Shown piece after piece: positions 46,404-58,615 of a stretch of 64,000 bases of DNA. Each line of letters starts with the position of its first letter. Position 1 is the first letter of the stretch. The position numbers and the translations under genes are program-made. Origin of the DNA: Acanthopleura granulata (Eukaryota > Mollusca > Polyplacophora > Chitonida > Chitonidae); contig JABBOT010000011.1 in NCBI GenBank assembly GCA_016165875.1, forward strand, positions 7,567,711 to 7,631,710, in the 5' to 3' direction. The notes below the pieces were generated by a model, which was not told where the DNA came from, did not search any database, and saw only the letters and a program-made list of their open reading frames with translations.

Positions 46404-46773
46404 ATAGGGGAGTTTCGAGTTCGAACTCTTTTGCCGCCAAAGGTAAAAAGAGTCCTGCTATGTCATGTGACTTGTCAAAAATGTTTGGCAACGTTTGTTG
46501 ATTCTACTTTACTGATCACCCATCTCACCGTGTTCAGGAGCTACAAATGACTTTTCTTTTCTTCAGTAACTTCATAAGTTCACAAACCTTCAGCTCCTCA
46601 ATTTTCATCATAATTCGTTCATTATAAATTACCTTTCTGTGACATTTTCTTATACACTCAGAGCAAATATAATCAGAAATAGTTGGCTAACATTTTTGTC
46701 AAGTCACGTGGTACAGTAGCACTTTTCTTACCTATAGCGACAAAAGAGTTCGAACTCGAAATTCCACTATTAA
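46403..46773. mobile_element. MITE family D, copy 2
   Basis: The inverted ends AATAGGGGAGTTTCGAGTTCGAACTC and GAGTTCGAACTCGAAATTCCACTATT are close complements. Inner arms pair over TGACTTGTCAAAAATG and CATTTTTGTCAAGTCACGTG. It is about 370 bp with no coding capacity. It interrupts a SINE tail at CACCAAT. Confidence 0.8.
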
Positions 46774-46899
46774 TAATTTATACATCGATCGGGTTTATGG
46801 ATAGCATCCCGCAGAAAACTAGGGTAAGTAAGCGAAAACCAGAAAAACAGCCAACGCCTTCTCCTGGTGGACTAAGCATCCGTGGGGCGGGGCCGAGTC

Positions 46900-47235
46900 C
46901 CTTTGCATTGTTTTCATGTTATTTTGTTTATATGTTAAATGTCAAAATGACAACACAGCATTTTTAGCTATTCTAGTCCAGTGACTTGTAGTATATTGAA
47001 CTTAACATCACCGCAAGGATTTCTTCTCCCACAATTCCGCATTACCCATGATTCTCGGGGGCGTGTAAGTTGTTACTTCTTAATCACTTACGTGATCAGT
47101 TAGAAAAATCACCTAACTGAGGTAAACTGACAAGAGGCCGGATTTCACCATGAGCCTGTGATCATTTGCCAGCTGTCAGACTGTCGTCGCTGCGCTGGTT
47201 TTATTCTATGTGCTGTAGGCTTTTATATTAACGTG
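46900..47235 (+). mobile_element. Repeat family A, copy 7
   Basis: Near full length: CATTGTTTTCATGTTATTTTG, GACAACACAGCATTTTTAGC, CTAACATCACCGCAAGG-like block, TAAGTTGTTACTTCTTAATCACTTACGTGATCAG, CAAGAGGCCGGATTTCACC and GCTGTCAGACTGTCGTCGC. It is the most complete copy for defining the family ends. Confidence 0.75.
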
Positions 47236-48409
47236 CAACATATTTCTAATACCGTCTGGTTCACCTTACTTTATTTATACGACGACAATCCACTTCACTG
47301 GGCCCTGCTACAAATTACAACAGCAATCAGACGCAGCAGGGATATAGCCGGGTTGGTAATTATTGGAAATTCCCATTAATGATGGAAAGATGTCTACTTC
47401 AGATTTTAGGCTTTGTATTTCACATTTCAAGACTTTTAATATTAAGAATTGTGTCCTAAATGTGGCAGTTGCGGAGAGGGCTGCCTGTCCAAACTCTTCC
47501 TATAATGTCACAAATCGGACGTTATTGGGCGATGGGTCAGTAAGGCAGTCTATTCACTATTCATTCGCAGTCCGCATCTTTATAACTTGTTATCTCCATA
47601 GTGTGAAGAGCGATGCTCTACCTATCCGCTGTCATTCTGGAATCAGGCGACGTTTCTGTCTGTGGAAACAGACTGTCTGACGCGTACGCATGTGTATCTC
47701 TCCCACTCCGTCATGGATAGCTTTATCCTGTACTTCTCTTTTTTGTCTGACAAAAAACAATAACGCCACCCGCTAAAAAGTGCTTTAAATATTTTTGTGT
47801 TTCCTCAGGTAAAAGTTGTTTTTTAAAGGCATATCGAACTTGAATTTCGAGAAAACACAACATCGACTTCTAGAAGATACTATATAGCTGCGGTCTTCAG
47901 CATACACCGTGAAGTGACAAACCTCATACATCACGTTTGTACATTGCTTTGCATATTTCTGGGCGGAGAAATCATGGGAAAAGAATTCAAATTCAAAAAT
48001 CAAAAAAAAAATTCCAAGAATTTAATGCGACTGTTGGAAAAGAGGAAGAAATGGAACGTATATTACACCGACACACACAAGTTCCAATAGTTTGGCAATT
48101 GTTTAGAAAGCTGATTTTGCCATAACAAAATGAGAAGAAACTTACTGAAGTGCCCTCTAACGACGGTGTAAGGCACTGTGGCCTTCTTCCATCTTAGTCT
48201 GAAGTCACGGTTTGCCTTTCTATTCTTACGATATGTCCCATGTATTTCACGGTAACCGTTAATCATTCACGAAGTTTACCGCACTTATTCCTTTGGGAAC
48301 ATAATGTAGGAATGTTACCATGATACTCAACAAAAACGAACGTCAGTTAGGATTACATGTAATAGGATGACAACCAGTAAGCATGTATGACATCGTTCTT
48401 AACAATATT
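47236..48409. other. No gene seen
   Basis: A 105-codon plus-strand frame at 47363-47680 has no recognisable motif, start context or splice partners and is left uncalled. The rest is unremarkable AT-rich DNA. Confidence 0.35.
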
Positions 48410-48690
48410 TCAGTCATATGACGGATTATCTATTCTGTATTCTTGTGGCAGGGCGAGTCCATGTCGGTGCGGTGGAGCCGCCACTGGGACAGCATACAGC
48501 ATGCCAAAGACACCAGACATGATATTCCATCCAGACGCATTATACTGACGCTGCCCGACCAGTCTTGCTTCCTCGTTCTAATCTCTCAATACTGTGGTTG
48601 CAACAAGTACCATATTTAAAGTTTTTGACATGATTTGACCCGACACTGCTGACCTCTAACCACCAGGCTACAGAGGCGGTCGATACTCAA
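48410..48690 (-). mobile_element. tRNA-derived SINE, family B, with head
   Basis: Inverted copy. On the minus strand the head reads ACCGCCTCTGTAGCCTGGTGGTTAGAGGTC (A-box-like), then GTGTCGGGTCAAATCATG, and the body carries CAGTATAATGCG and GTCTGGTGTCTTTGGCATG. Confidence 0.8.
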
Positions 48691-49027
48691 CAAATGCAAA
48701 CTTCAGTAAGTATTATATGTTTCGCGAGTAATAGAAAAAACAAACAAACAAACAAAAGCAAATGATCAATGTTTATACATCCAATGGCTACTAAAGATCA
48801 TGTCTGGCTTGACTTGACTTACCTGAGAGGGAATTCATACAAATTATAGAACTGTCCTTCCGTTAGTACCATATCTAGTTAAGCCAAAACCTTGCCGCCT
48901 TGAAGCATTTAATTTTCTGCAACTGAGAAAGAGGAGAAAACAAAAGTTACTCATCCATCTATCGAGACAAATTTTAATTGTTTCATTGATTTTTGAATGG
49001 TACACTAAATTTATCACCATACTTGAG

Positions 49028-49162
49028 AATGTGAATGGTCGTGGGTTTCCCTGGGGCTCTGCTCTGTTTACTCCCACCATAATGCTGTCCGCCGTCGTAT
49101 AAGTCAAATATTCTTGAGTACGGCCTAAAACACAAATCAAATAAACAAATAAAATAAATTTG
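49028..49162 (+). mobile_element. Meta-SINE-like 3' half
   Basis: AATGGTCGTGGGTTTCCCTGGGGCTCTGC, CCACCATAATGCTGTCCGCCGTCGTATAAGTC and ATATTCTTGAGTACGGCCTAAAACACAAATCAAATAAACAAATAAA are well preserved. The head is missing. Confidence 0.85.
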
Positions 49163-49759
49163 TCACTTTTGCAATAGTTGTCAGTTTTGGTAGATGTGGA
49201 GGAGACACAAATTTTATGCGAATGAGGATGCCTACCATATCACGTTTAACACAAAATCGAACAACACACTGCAAAGAAAACCCTGCGCAGACATCCAACC
49301 GGAGCTGAAGGCGACCATACATAGACCTGAAATCCCAACGACCATTTATTGTCATGCGCCGGAACGCTAACCAGTATGCCACGGGGGACCACTTTCGGAC
49401 AGTTGAAAGTGTTCAAATTTAACCTGGACTACAGTTTTCAAATTACATTATTCAATCTACACCATACATGCACGTCAACAGAGCCCCCAGGATTACAACG
49501 ATGTCGCCTTAGTCCGCCTTAGTTTTTGATTTGAATGGAAATTATCTTAATTCTTAATTTTGACATGTCATTAAAGACTAAGGTAACTCAAAGTACTGAT
49601 ATAAAACATCTTGAGGTAAGTTCTAGTTTTCGTTGTTTTCGATGCGTCGTTTCGTCATTACTGAAAACTACTGACTGCTATTGTATGCATGAATCAGTCC
49701 TATTTTTTAAATATATTTTATATACTTTCTTAGTTCTTTGGTGGATTGATGTATTTGAT

Positions 49760-49846
49760 TTTTTGGAAAGTGATCTTGCGATTATTGACCCCGAACGCCC
49801 ATTTTGGTTGACGGCTGGTTTATGAACGTCGATTTCGACGCCTAGG
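49760..49846 (+). repeat. Dispersed repeat family E, second copy
   Basis: TTTTGGAAAGTGATCTTGCGATTATTGACCCCGAACGCCCATTTTGGTTGACGGCTGG matches 26502-26581. Confidence 0.6.
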
Positions 49847-50724
49847 TTTTGAAGTTAAGCCTCAGTCTGATTCAGGTGTCGGACATCTTCGATATCCTGG
49901 TACCGTGCATCCATGCGGATGTAAAATGGAAGATACGTCATTCTACACAGGAGTATATTTACCACTTACCCCTCCACCCATGCTTTTCTCAATCTGATGG
50001 TTCGATTGTAATATTAGTAAAGGACTCTAGTCCCAGAAGATCAAAAGGTGCAGGCGCGGACTGACGTGATGGGGAAGGAATGACGTCATGATCATTTCCG
50101 GTCTGGGCTTGTCCGCCACAGATGATGATAGCAAAAGCGTCGTGAGACAACCTATAGTCTGGCAAAAAAGCACAGGTGTAGCACTATACTTTGATCTAAG
50201 TACATTTCATTTAAACAAAATTTACATGAAGTTGGAAAAAATATAACAGAACACTCCGGCCCATACCCACAGCCTTCCCAGGTGTGGTTTTGAGTAATTA
50301 CCTGTACAAAAATGAACGAAAGTTTAAATATTTAAATAAACACCAATAATATAAATTCCAACAGGAACATTTAAGTAGCTAAAATATGTCAGATTGTTTG
50401 TCATTTTTTAAACTTAACATATGACGGGGTACCTTTTCAGGGGAAATAGCGACTTGGCTCCAAGCTGGACTGATTGTGATTTGTTTTTGCTTGATTGGGG
50501 ATACGAACGCAGCTACCGCTGTATAAACTTTTGTATGAGCCGTTAAAAGAATTAATGAATGAATGATCGCCAATCAAAGACAAATGCTTTATGTTCTCTA
50601 GTATGTTTAAGAACGCCTTTATCTATAATAAAAGGGCGCGTTTCTTCAGTCGAAAAGAAGCGCAAGAATACAAATGTTAAAACTGGAACGTTAAGACAAT
50701 GGAGCCTAACGCTGTTTTTCAATT

Positions 50725-51822
50725 ATAAGAAATGAAAGTGGACTCAAAACGGATCCATGTGGTATAACTGTACAGATACCTTCACTATCCCAGCTAGGGC
50801 CATCAATACATACTTTAATAGATTTATTACTTAAATAACTCCACGGTAGCAATGTACCATCTACTCCAAATCCCTTCGGTTTAAAAATTAAACCCTAACA
50901 TATCTTGTGAAAAGCCTGACTTACATCCAGCAATACCAAGCATTCAACATCTCCTCTCTCTAAGCCTTGGTAAATTTTAATCACTACTTTTAGCAACTGA
51001 TTTATTGAGGAATCACCGTGCTTGAACCGGGAGTTAACAGAAATTAGTTGATGGTTTGAGCACCAATAAAATAAGTAAGTAAATAAATAAATAAAAAAAT
51101 AAACAAATAAATAGATGGTTTGAAATGCAGTATTCCTAGAGCTGTTTGAAGACAATATTTTCCCAGACTTCTGAAAGGGTTGGCTTCAGTGACGCAGGTC
51201 GGTATTTAGACATATCATGTCTGTCCCCCTATTTATAAACCGGGGAAAAACGAGACAGCTTCAACGATGATGGAAATTCTCCAGATTGTAGAGAGTAATT
51301 GGACAAATAGGAAAGAGAAAAAGGCGCTTGAGTCACAACAATATTTAAGCATGAAGTTATTAATTACGTCTACCCCTTGTGCCTTTTTAGTGCTCAATGA
51401 TAGAAGCAGATTTTTGATTTCCGACGGACTGGGCTTATTATCTACATTCAGATTTGAAAATATGTTTTAAGTGTGGTCAGTCTATTTCTTTATTATTTAT
51501 ATTCTTTATCGTTTGGATTTTTTAGCTTCCTGCCTGGGTAGATAAAACTGAAATATATGAAAATCACTTTTTAGCCTTCTTATATTTTTTGCAACACCTG
51601 TTTCCAACACGTGATTTCCTCCTCACGTCAGTTGTTTTCCATGGTTTATCACATGAGTGTGTGGTAATGTGTTTGTTAGGGATGAACTCCTTACAACAGG
51701 AGAAAAACATGTCACTCATTATCTTCCATACTTGCAAATATACCGATAACATCCAGCCAAGGGTTTGACAGATCCATGAGCTTAATCCGTACAAAGAGGC
51801 ATATTTATAATCCCACACATGA
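50725..51822 (-). mobile_element. LINE (non-LTR) reverse transcriptase remnant
   Basis: Read on the minus strand, the pieces come in the right order for a LINE ORF2 in several frames. First a pre-RT segment, DKPWKTTDVRRKSR with KKYKKAKK (about 51800-51560). Then KKAQGVDVINNFMLKYCC (about 51390). Then GDRHDMSKYRPASLKPTLSE (about 51200), SRFKHGDSSINQLLKV (about 51020), LVLLDVSQAFHKI (about 50900) and IPHGSVLSPLSFLI (about 50740). These match RT domain motifs up to the PxGSVLxPL block. The FADD catalytic block and everything after it are missing, and frameshifts and stops are frequent, so it is dead. The style suggests the jockey/CR1-like group. A 54-bp SINE tail is inserted at 51060. Confidence 0.85.
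51060..51113 (+). mobile_element. 54-bp SINE tail inserted into the LINE
   Basis: GCACCAATAAAATAAGTAAG followed by (AAAT)n is flanked by a perfect 10-bp duplication, GATGGTTTGA, at 51050-51059 and 51114-51123. It is an extreme 5' truncation of the Meta-SINE-like family, and removing it restores LINE similarity across the site. Confidence 0.85.
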
Positions 51823-51913
51823 CGAATGAATGCTTGCGTTTTTCCCCTACACGGGATATCTAAATGGCAGTAAATTAGTTAGAGTGGCTGCGACATAAAA
51901 CTTCGTTAGATAT

Positions 51914-52173
51914 TTATTTATTTATTTATTTGATTGGTGTTTTACGCCATACACAAGAATATTTCACTTACACGACGGCGGCCAGCATTACGGTGAGGGG
52001 AAACCGGGCAGAGCCGGGCGGGAAACCCACGACCATCCCCACATTGCTGGCAGACGTTCCCACGTATGTCCGGAGAGGAAGCCAGCATGAACTAGGCTTG
52101 AACTCATTGGTAGGAGACTTCTGGGTCATTACTCTGCTCAAGCGCGCTATCCAACTGAGCCACGGAGGCCCCT
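51914..52173 (-). mobile_element. Meta-SINE-like element, full length
   Basis: The best complete copy. On the plus strand it runs from (TTTA)n and GATTGGTGTTTTACGCC to the head complement CCAACTGAGCCACGGAGGCCCC. Target duplications ACTTCGTTAGATAT (51900-51913) and ACTTCGTTATATAT (52174-52187) differ at one base. On the minus strand the head GGGGCCTCCGTGGCTCAGTTGG looks tRNA-like. Confidence 0.92.
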
Positions 52174-52187
52174 ACTTCGTTATATAT

Positions 52188-53705
52188 CAGATACTATGAG
52201 TTATTATTAGATAAAGAATATTAGCATTATTATTAGCATTTCAGTGTACCTTGTTGGTTCTTAAATTATCTGGAGTTTTAACCCCTAATGTTTGCTTGAA
52301 AATTATTTCGATGCTCCTGCGCCCACGTATACTTAACTCTTTGAACATCTTGGTTCCCAGGCTTTTCAGACAGTCGGTGGTGTGATGGGCCCTTCCTATA
52401 TATCATTCCCGATGAAAACACCAGTCATAGTCCATAGTACGACGTTTGTTTTGAGTTGGAGCCAGGGAGGGAGGGGAGGTGGGGGCGTCAGGTGTGAACG
52501 CCTTTTTTCTGGAAAGAAAAGAAAGAATATTCGAGCACTTGTCCTCCCAGGCTTATGGGTTTTGCAGCTGCAGCGATCATGGAGGTTTAATCACCTGATA
52601 TATCTCAACCAATGAGGCCTCCAGAGATATTTAATCTCAAACATTCGAATGGCATCAGTCTATTGTCAACCGGATGTCATTGATACTATTAGAGAGAAAT
52701 GCTAAATGAAGATAAAGGTCAGGTCATTGGGTTGAGAGGGAGGGATTTGGGTATCGTTATGTATGCCCTAGCCCACTGACAATGCTCCACGGTTCATTTC
52801 GGTCAATTTCGTGCGGATGTGGAGTCTTTCATGTAGACGAACGCAAACTGCGGCTGGACTTGAATCTCCTAATTCTAAACTTTGTGCAAAAGATCTTTTT
52901 GAGGCACGACTTCTGTCTTTTGTTTTACGAAAACTCTTTAACTAACTAATTTTGGAGAAATAAATCTTTACTTGGCATGTCTGAGTTGTAATCTAGCGGG
53001 TAACGAGTATAATTTTTTTTTTGAACAGAGATGCCGTGTTTTCTAATCCGGGTAGGTGACTTACAGATCCTGTTTTTTTTCTTTCGATAAAATAAAGCCT
53101 ATCTGATTTTTTACTGATTCCAAACATACACATTTCTATAATGCTTAGTCGCGTTGTATCTGCTATTTTTTCTTCAAAATTAATGATCAGAATGGGCAAT
53201 GTCCATCCGAAAGACTACATTCTATTTGTAAGTGTTCCAAGAAATTAATTTCAGTTTATAATTTGTTTCTGTAGACTATAACTTTCTCAAAAACCTCTTT
53301 TCTTACTTCTCAAACCATCTATACTTTGAGTGACAACAGCTAACTTAATACGACTATTCTCTGAGCTTTAATTTTTAATTAAAATTTTTTGAATTTTGGG
53401 ATGAAAAGAGATCGGATATAAATCTGGACGCCGAAACAAACATTCCTATACCATACAGCCGTGAACCAAACTCGGCTTTTCTGGTCAGTAAACTCAACAC
53501 GAAAAACTACTCTTGGCACAAAGTACTGTAGAATAAAGATTAAAATGAAGTGTATAAATTAAGGAATTATAGGAGGGATTGATGTAATGAGAAACAAACA
53601 GTAGTTTCCAGTGAAAACGGAAAGACGCAAGGAACATTCTGGCCGGCAGAATTAAACCACTTTCCAAACTGTGTACCATGTTAGATTATAAGTTGTCCTT
53701 AAAAT
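52188..53705. other. No gene seen
   Basis: AT-rich DNA without a supportable exon or recognised repeat, apart from a weak dispersed motif near 53600-53690 (GACGCAAGGAACATTC, CCAAACTGTGTACCATGTTAG). The motif recurs near 55845-55900. Confidence 0.35.
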
Positions 53706-53708
53706 AGT

Positions 53709-53927
53709 TTATTTAGTTATTTATTTATTTGATTGTTGTTAAAGCCTTACCGGCACTCAAGAATATTTCACCTATACGACGGCGTCCAGATTATGCATGG
53801 TGGGAAGAAAGCAAAGACCATCCGGTCATCGTGGTCTGGACTTGAACTCACGGCGATCGCCTTGGTGAAAGGCACCTGGGTCATTACCTAGCTGTAGCGT
53901 CCTTCACTCCTCGGCCACGTGGGCGCT
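53709..53927 (-). mobile_element. Meta-SINE-like element
   Basis: Inverted, nearly end to end: TTATTTATTTATTTGATTGTTG, CAAGAATATTTCACCTATACGACGGCG, an internal deletion, GGACTTGAACTCACGGCG and CTCGGCCACGTGGGCGC at the head. It is more diverged than the copy at 51914. Confidence 0.85.
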
Positions 53928-53929
53928 TT

Positions 53930-55150
53930 TTTAAAACTATGTGTCGTAGTTAACCGGCCCTTGACTGCAAGTGTTCACATATCGAGGGTTTCTACCAAAT
54001 TCAACGCGTTAAATATACGGCCTCTAGAACCATGGAATCTGTGTTACCCTCTTTGTGGAATGTCAACAGAGCAAAAGTAAAACCAAAGAAAACCAATTAG
54101 GTTAGACGTTTACCGTGGATAATGTCCAGTCTTAACCGTATCACTTTGTTTCTGGAAATGATCTCATTTACTAATGAATAAAATTTAACTTTTACAATCA
54201 TCTTTTTTTTCTTGCTTTTGTAAAAGCAAGGATGTCTGGCTCTATCAGGAAAATTTTCACACGGTTACAATATTACGAATTAATAAACTATTTAGCTATA
54301 AAGGATAATATTACGGGCACGGCGAGGTGACGACATGGGAAAATCAAAATTCCCTACATTTTTTGTGAACCTGACACACATGGAACAGCTGTCTTTTAGA
54401 GTCTTTTACTACATAGGTGAAGAGAGTCGCCGAGTATAGTTAAATGCGCATGTCTTCCAACGAAACGGGAAACACGAAGTATAAGACTAGGGTTCAATTC
54501 CGGTTCTGGACAGGGAATTTGTACTTTCTTCCCAGCACGCTCTCTCTGTTCGGTGACAATACGAGGTCGGCAAATGTTCTGCATGTTCCAGCCTACAACT
54601 CTATCTTAGCAGTACTGGGAAGGATTTACGTAATTTTCGAACTAAGCTCAAAATGATTTCTAGAAGTGATCACGTAGTCCGCATAGAAATACTCTCAACA
54701 TGGGTGGCTGACACTGATGTGGCTCAGTCTTAACTTACCCTAGATATTTTTTAGCCCAAAAAGATGTCATGAACAGCTATTGTAGACGTGAGCAGAGGGC
54801 TATCTTTTCGGGCACATAAAGCACTAAATAGCTTCAGGTTTCGAAAGTTCTTATACATACACCTTGGACATTTAATCACGGTATAATACGCTTTGTTCGG
54901 ATCTAGGCGTTGTTGTGCTCATGCACTTGTTTACCATGTGTATTGCCAATATTTCTAATTGTTGGGCAAATAATGAAAGGCGGTAAGTGCAACAGTAGTA
55001 ATGGGTTCCAGGATCTCCCCAGAGAATATCATTCACTCTCTGCCTTAACACATTGTTCAATAATCTTCAGGTCCATGAGCTTAAGTACAAAGACTGATGC
55101 CTTTTGTTTTTGTTGCTGACATGTAGACTCCAGTCTGTAATACAGTGGGT
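53930..55150. other. No gene seen; tRNA-like relic
   Basis: A tRNA-related head lies at about 54420-54512 on the plus strand (GTCGCCGAGTATAGTTAAATGCG, later GGGTTCAATTCC), without a recognisable SINE body. Otherwise nothing. Confidence 0.4.
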
Positions 55151-55154
55151 GGGA

Positions 55155-55403
55155 GGGGGTGGGGTCTCCGTGGCGAAGGGGGCTAGCGCGGCATTAGGAC
55201 CCCGTGCCTCTCTCTGATGCCGTCGCTGGGAGTCCAACCCTCTTCCTCTTCGGCCGTACGTGGGAACGTCCGCCAGCAACCTGAGGATGGTCGTGGGTTT
55301 ACCCCGGGTTCTGCCTGGCTTCCTCCCACCATAAGGCTGGCCTCCGCTGGAATAAGTGAAATATTCTTGAGTGCGTCTTAAAACACCAATAAATAAATAA
55401 ATA
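55155..55403 (+). mobile_element. Meta-SINE-like element
   Basis: Head GGGGTCTCCGTGGCGAAGGGGGCTAGCGCGGC, body TTCGGCCGTACGTGGGAACGTCCGCCAGCAACCTG and CGTGGGTTTACCCCGGGTTCTGCC, tail GAAATATTCTTGAGTGCGTCTTAAAACACCAATAAATAAATAAATA. Confidence 0.88.
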
Positions 55404-57866
55404 ATACAGGTGTGTGGCACCTTTCGCATCATAATGGAATCTGATCAGTTTGCGAACTGTTTAAGGCGGAAGTCAGGGATGATTAAAATATCATCATATC
55501 TGGTCAGGAAGCAATAGTTGGCACTGTTGAGGACAGTCCTCCTGGCTCAATAATTGCTGTATGGTCAAGGTTTGACCACATAGTGATTATTACATAGTCG
55601 CTGACCCACCCCTCTACCATAGCAAGTGGTCAGGCATCAGCTCAAGACCACAGCACAGACAGCGTCAAACTCGACATTCATATGACCAGCCGTCAACCAA
55701 AATGGGCATTCCCGATCAATAATCTCAAGCCCACTTTCTAAGAACAACATATAACACAAAGATATCTAAAATGTTAAAATTAGGATGGATTCATGGAAAG
55801 AGAAGCAGTCAACAGTTTTTAGTGATGTCGAAAAGACGCAAGAATTGTTTTAGGAGGATGAATGAAATAAGTTTCCAAATCGTGTACCATGTTAGCCTAT
55901 ACGGTGTCGATAATAAAATATGTATCTCAGTTGCTCTTTAATTGCAACTCTTCATATAACCAACGTATCGATCATACTCATAGACCCGGGTTCATAATGC
56001 ATGTAATCACATTCAGAATTGAATTGGCTCAAAGTGAGCAAAACACTAATAAATAAAGTGACCCTGTCAGTTATATAAACATCATTGCTGCACAGTTATA
56101 TAGAAGACATGTAGCCGCAATCCTTTGTAAATAAAGAATTAAATAAAGGATTCACCCTGTGAGAGAGTCCACTGATGTGAGATCAAAACAAAGCCATGCC
56201 GCCGACAAGTGTGGGACGCGTGGGGGAATCCCCGTAGTCACGTGGATTTGTCGATGACCTCACCGTTTGCCGTGCATTTCAATTCAATGCTTTTCAATGA
56301 ACATTTTGGATATTTGAACATTTTCAATGCTTTAATTTTTCTTTAATAAAGTAAGAAGAAAGAAACCCTCGGTTTTCATGTTCCCTTTTGAATTCGTGCT
56401 AAGTACGGGGTAGTAACTGGTTTTTGATTATAAGTATAAGCAGCTGTGTACAAAATTAAGAATTAGTTTAAACTACACAGCCTGTGGGGATTGTTTCCCT
56501 CAAGCATACTAGATGAGAAGCAATGGGCATTTTTTAAGATGGCGCAAAGATGCAAGGATTACTCTTTGAAGTATAGGCATGTATATTTGATCAGTATCCA
56601 AATCGTGTACTATTTCACTCTCTCCCCTCCCCTTAACCTCCTTATGCGTTGTCATTCATCATACTGATACGGGGTAAGGGTTCGTGTGGCTACTTGATCC
56701 GAGCGCAGAGTTTGCAGAGGAAGCGTTTTGAGTGGAAGCGTCTTAGGGAAACCCTCACGATGGAGCCTATATAGTCTTGTCAGACACAACTAGGTAACAC
56801 AACGTGCAGAGTGGAATCTGTGCGCTGAGGTTGCCACTAACTATACCCGTAACCTTTATAAAACTATATAGTTTTATAGATAAACCTGTGGACAAAGTGA
56901 CTACAACGACAAGGGGTTAAATAACAAGAAAGGAGTTCTTTAATATATACTTACTACTTATACTTACTATGTGCCGCTGTCCCGGGTTCAAAGTGGAGAG
57001 AGAGCGAACGCCAGCCAAAACAAGTCAATCCCAGTTCAGCTTGGTAAAGTCCGAAGGCATAGGGTATCTCCAAAGGAGAGAAGTTATAGTCTTAGATCGG
57101 GGGTATCAGGAAGCACAGTAACGTAGCGTATGAGTGGCCAAAAGACTTCTGCTTCTCTTTTTAATTGAAAGTGGGGGATTCGCTTATATAGCAGTGAACA
57201 AGTAAATCTTTTGTTTCTAAATTACCGGTCGTAAATTTTGAAGCCTGCGTTATCTCACTTAATGTATCGTCTGGAGGTGCTCTCTTTCCTCCTTTGGGTA
57301 ACATTAATGGGGACCAACGGCGAGAACCATTTTTGACACATGTGTGGGAATTTCAGCTTGGGCCATGATGTAGCGTTGTCCCATCTGGACAATCAGCCAC
57401 GCCGAACGAACACGCCGACCGTGAATTTAATCACCTTGTGTGGGCCTTAAACTTACGCGGTTCCTAACCCGGACACATGTAATCACGACATGTGCCTCGT
57501 AACATTCATTCATCATACTGTGTATCTACGTTGCTTTTTGATTGCAGCTGTTCATACAAACGTGGTGTGTGTATTCAACAGAATGCATGCACAACCTCTA
57601 TCAGCGGGATTACCAATTAAAATATGCGTGGCCGTGCCCGGGCCGGACTATTACTGTGGAGCGTTCACTGTGACCACACAGGGCGTTGACCGTGTCTAGA
57701 TGGGAGACGAACAACGTGAACGGGCAGCGCCGCATGCGCATGCGGAAGGAACTCCCGATTCGTTCCATTGCTACATTCTGTGTTTTACCATGCATGCAAA
57801 TAAAGGCACTTATATAGCAGTCAGCCAGTATGCATTTTCTACTATATTTAATGTACCATGCTTTGG
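55404..57866. other. Repeat-derived stretch without a gene
   Basis: It contains an inverted family E copy at about 55660-55730. It also has a dispersed block at 55770-55920 with relatives near 19670-19780, 53585-53700 and 56515-56615 (shared GGATGGATTCATG, AAGAAGCA, CCAAATCGTGTACC). No exon supported. Confidence 0.4.
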
Positions 57867-57867
57867 C

Positions 57868-58036
57868 TTCCTCTACGGCCATACTTGGTAAGGTCTGACA
57901 GAAACCTGCGGATGGTCGTGGGTTTCCCCCGGGCTCGGTCCGGTTTCCTCCCACCACATTCCGGCCGCCGTCGTATAAGTGAAAAATTCTTGAGTACGGT
58001 GTAAAACACCAATCAAATAAATATGTAAATAAATTA
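57868..58036 (+). mobile_element. Meta-SINE-like 3' two-thirds
   Basis: CTACGGCCATACTTGGTAAGGTCTGACAGAAACCTGCGGATGG, TTTCCCCCGGGCTCGGTCCGGTTTCC, CCGGCCGCCGTCGTATAAGTG and GAGTACGGTGTAAAACACCAATCAAATAAATA are close to consensus, so this is a young copy. The head is missing. Confidence 0.88.
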
Positions 58037-58244
58037 TCTGATGTACTCTTAGAAAACCACGAAAACATTAATAGCAAATATTGTTTGAGAAATTTGTTTT
58101 ACTAAAGTCACAATCGAACGAAACATTTTGCTATATAAGATGATCTAGGTGATTTTCAGCGCAACGGACCCAAAATGTCGAAAAACACAAAGGCAGTCAA
58201 CTGCAATGGTAATCGACGTCTAGTCACAGATGACTGTCGATGTG

Positions 58245-58615
58245 TATGTATATATCTACGTATGTATGTATGTATGCTACGGTTTTACGTCGTAGAGAAC
58301 AATTTTTCATTCATATGATGCCAAGGAGTCCTGAGAATGAATAAATATAGTTTGTGTCTTCTTGTAGCAGGCCGAATCCATGCCGCCAAAATGCTGCCGG
58401 CACTGGAATATCGTGCCGAGAACACCAGACATGACACCGCCCACTCAGTCACATTATACTGATACCGGGCGGAGCAGTCCTGTTTTCTTGCCCTAACCTC
58501 TCAATGCTGAGCGCCAAGCGAGGCAGCATCAAGTACCGTTTTTAAAGCCTTTGGCATGACCCGACACGGGATTGATCCCGGATGTCTCCGCCCTGGACCG
58601 GCGATGTGTGACCTT
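58245..58615 (-). mobile_element. tRNA-derived SINE, family B, longest copy
   Basis: Inverted and near full length. On the minus strand the head is CGGGATCAATCCCGTGTCGGGTC. The body has TTGATGCTGCCTCGCTTGGCGCTCAGCATTGAG, CGGTATCAGTATAATGTGACTGAGTGG and GTCTGGTGTTCTCGGCACG. The end is CGACGTAAAACC followed by (GTAG/CATA)-type repeats. Confidence 0.85.

Noticed and set aside
47363..47680. 105-codon plus-strand ORF
   Set aside because: No family resemblance and no splice or promoter context; it is next to a repeat family A copy.
51930..52199. ORFs beginning MIGVLRRTQEYF or similar at several places
   Set aside because: They are translations of the inverted SINE tail and body, recurring wherever that element occurs.
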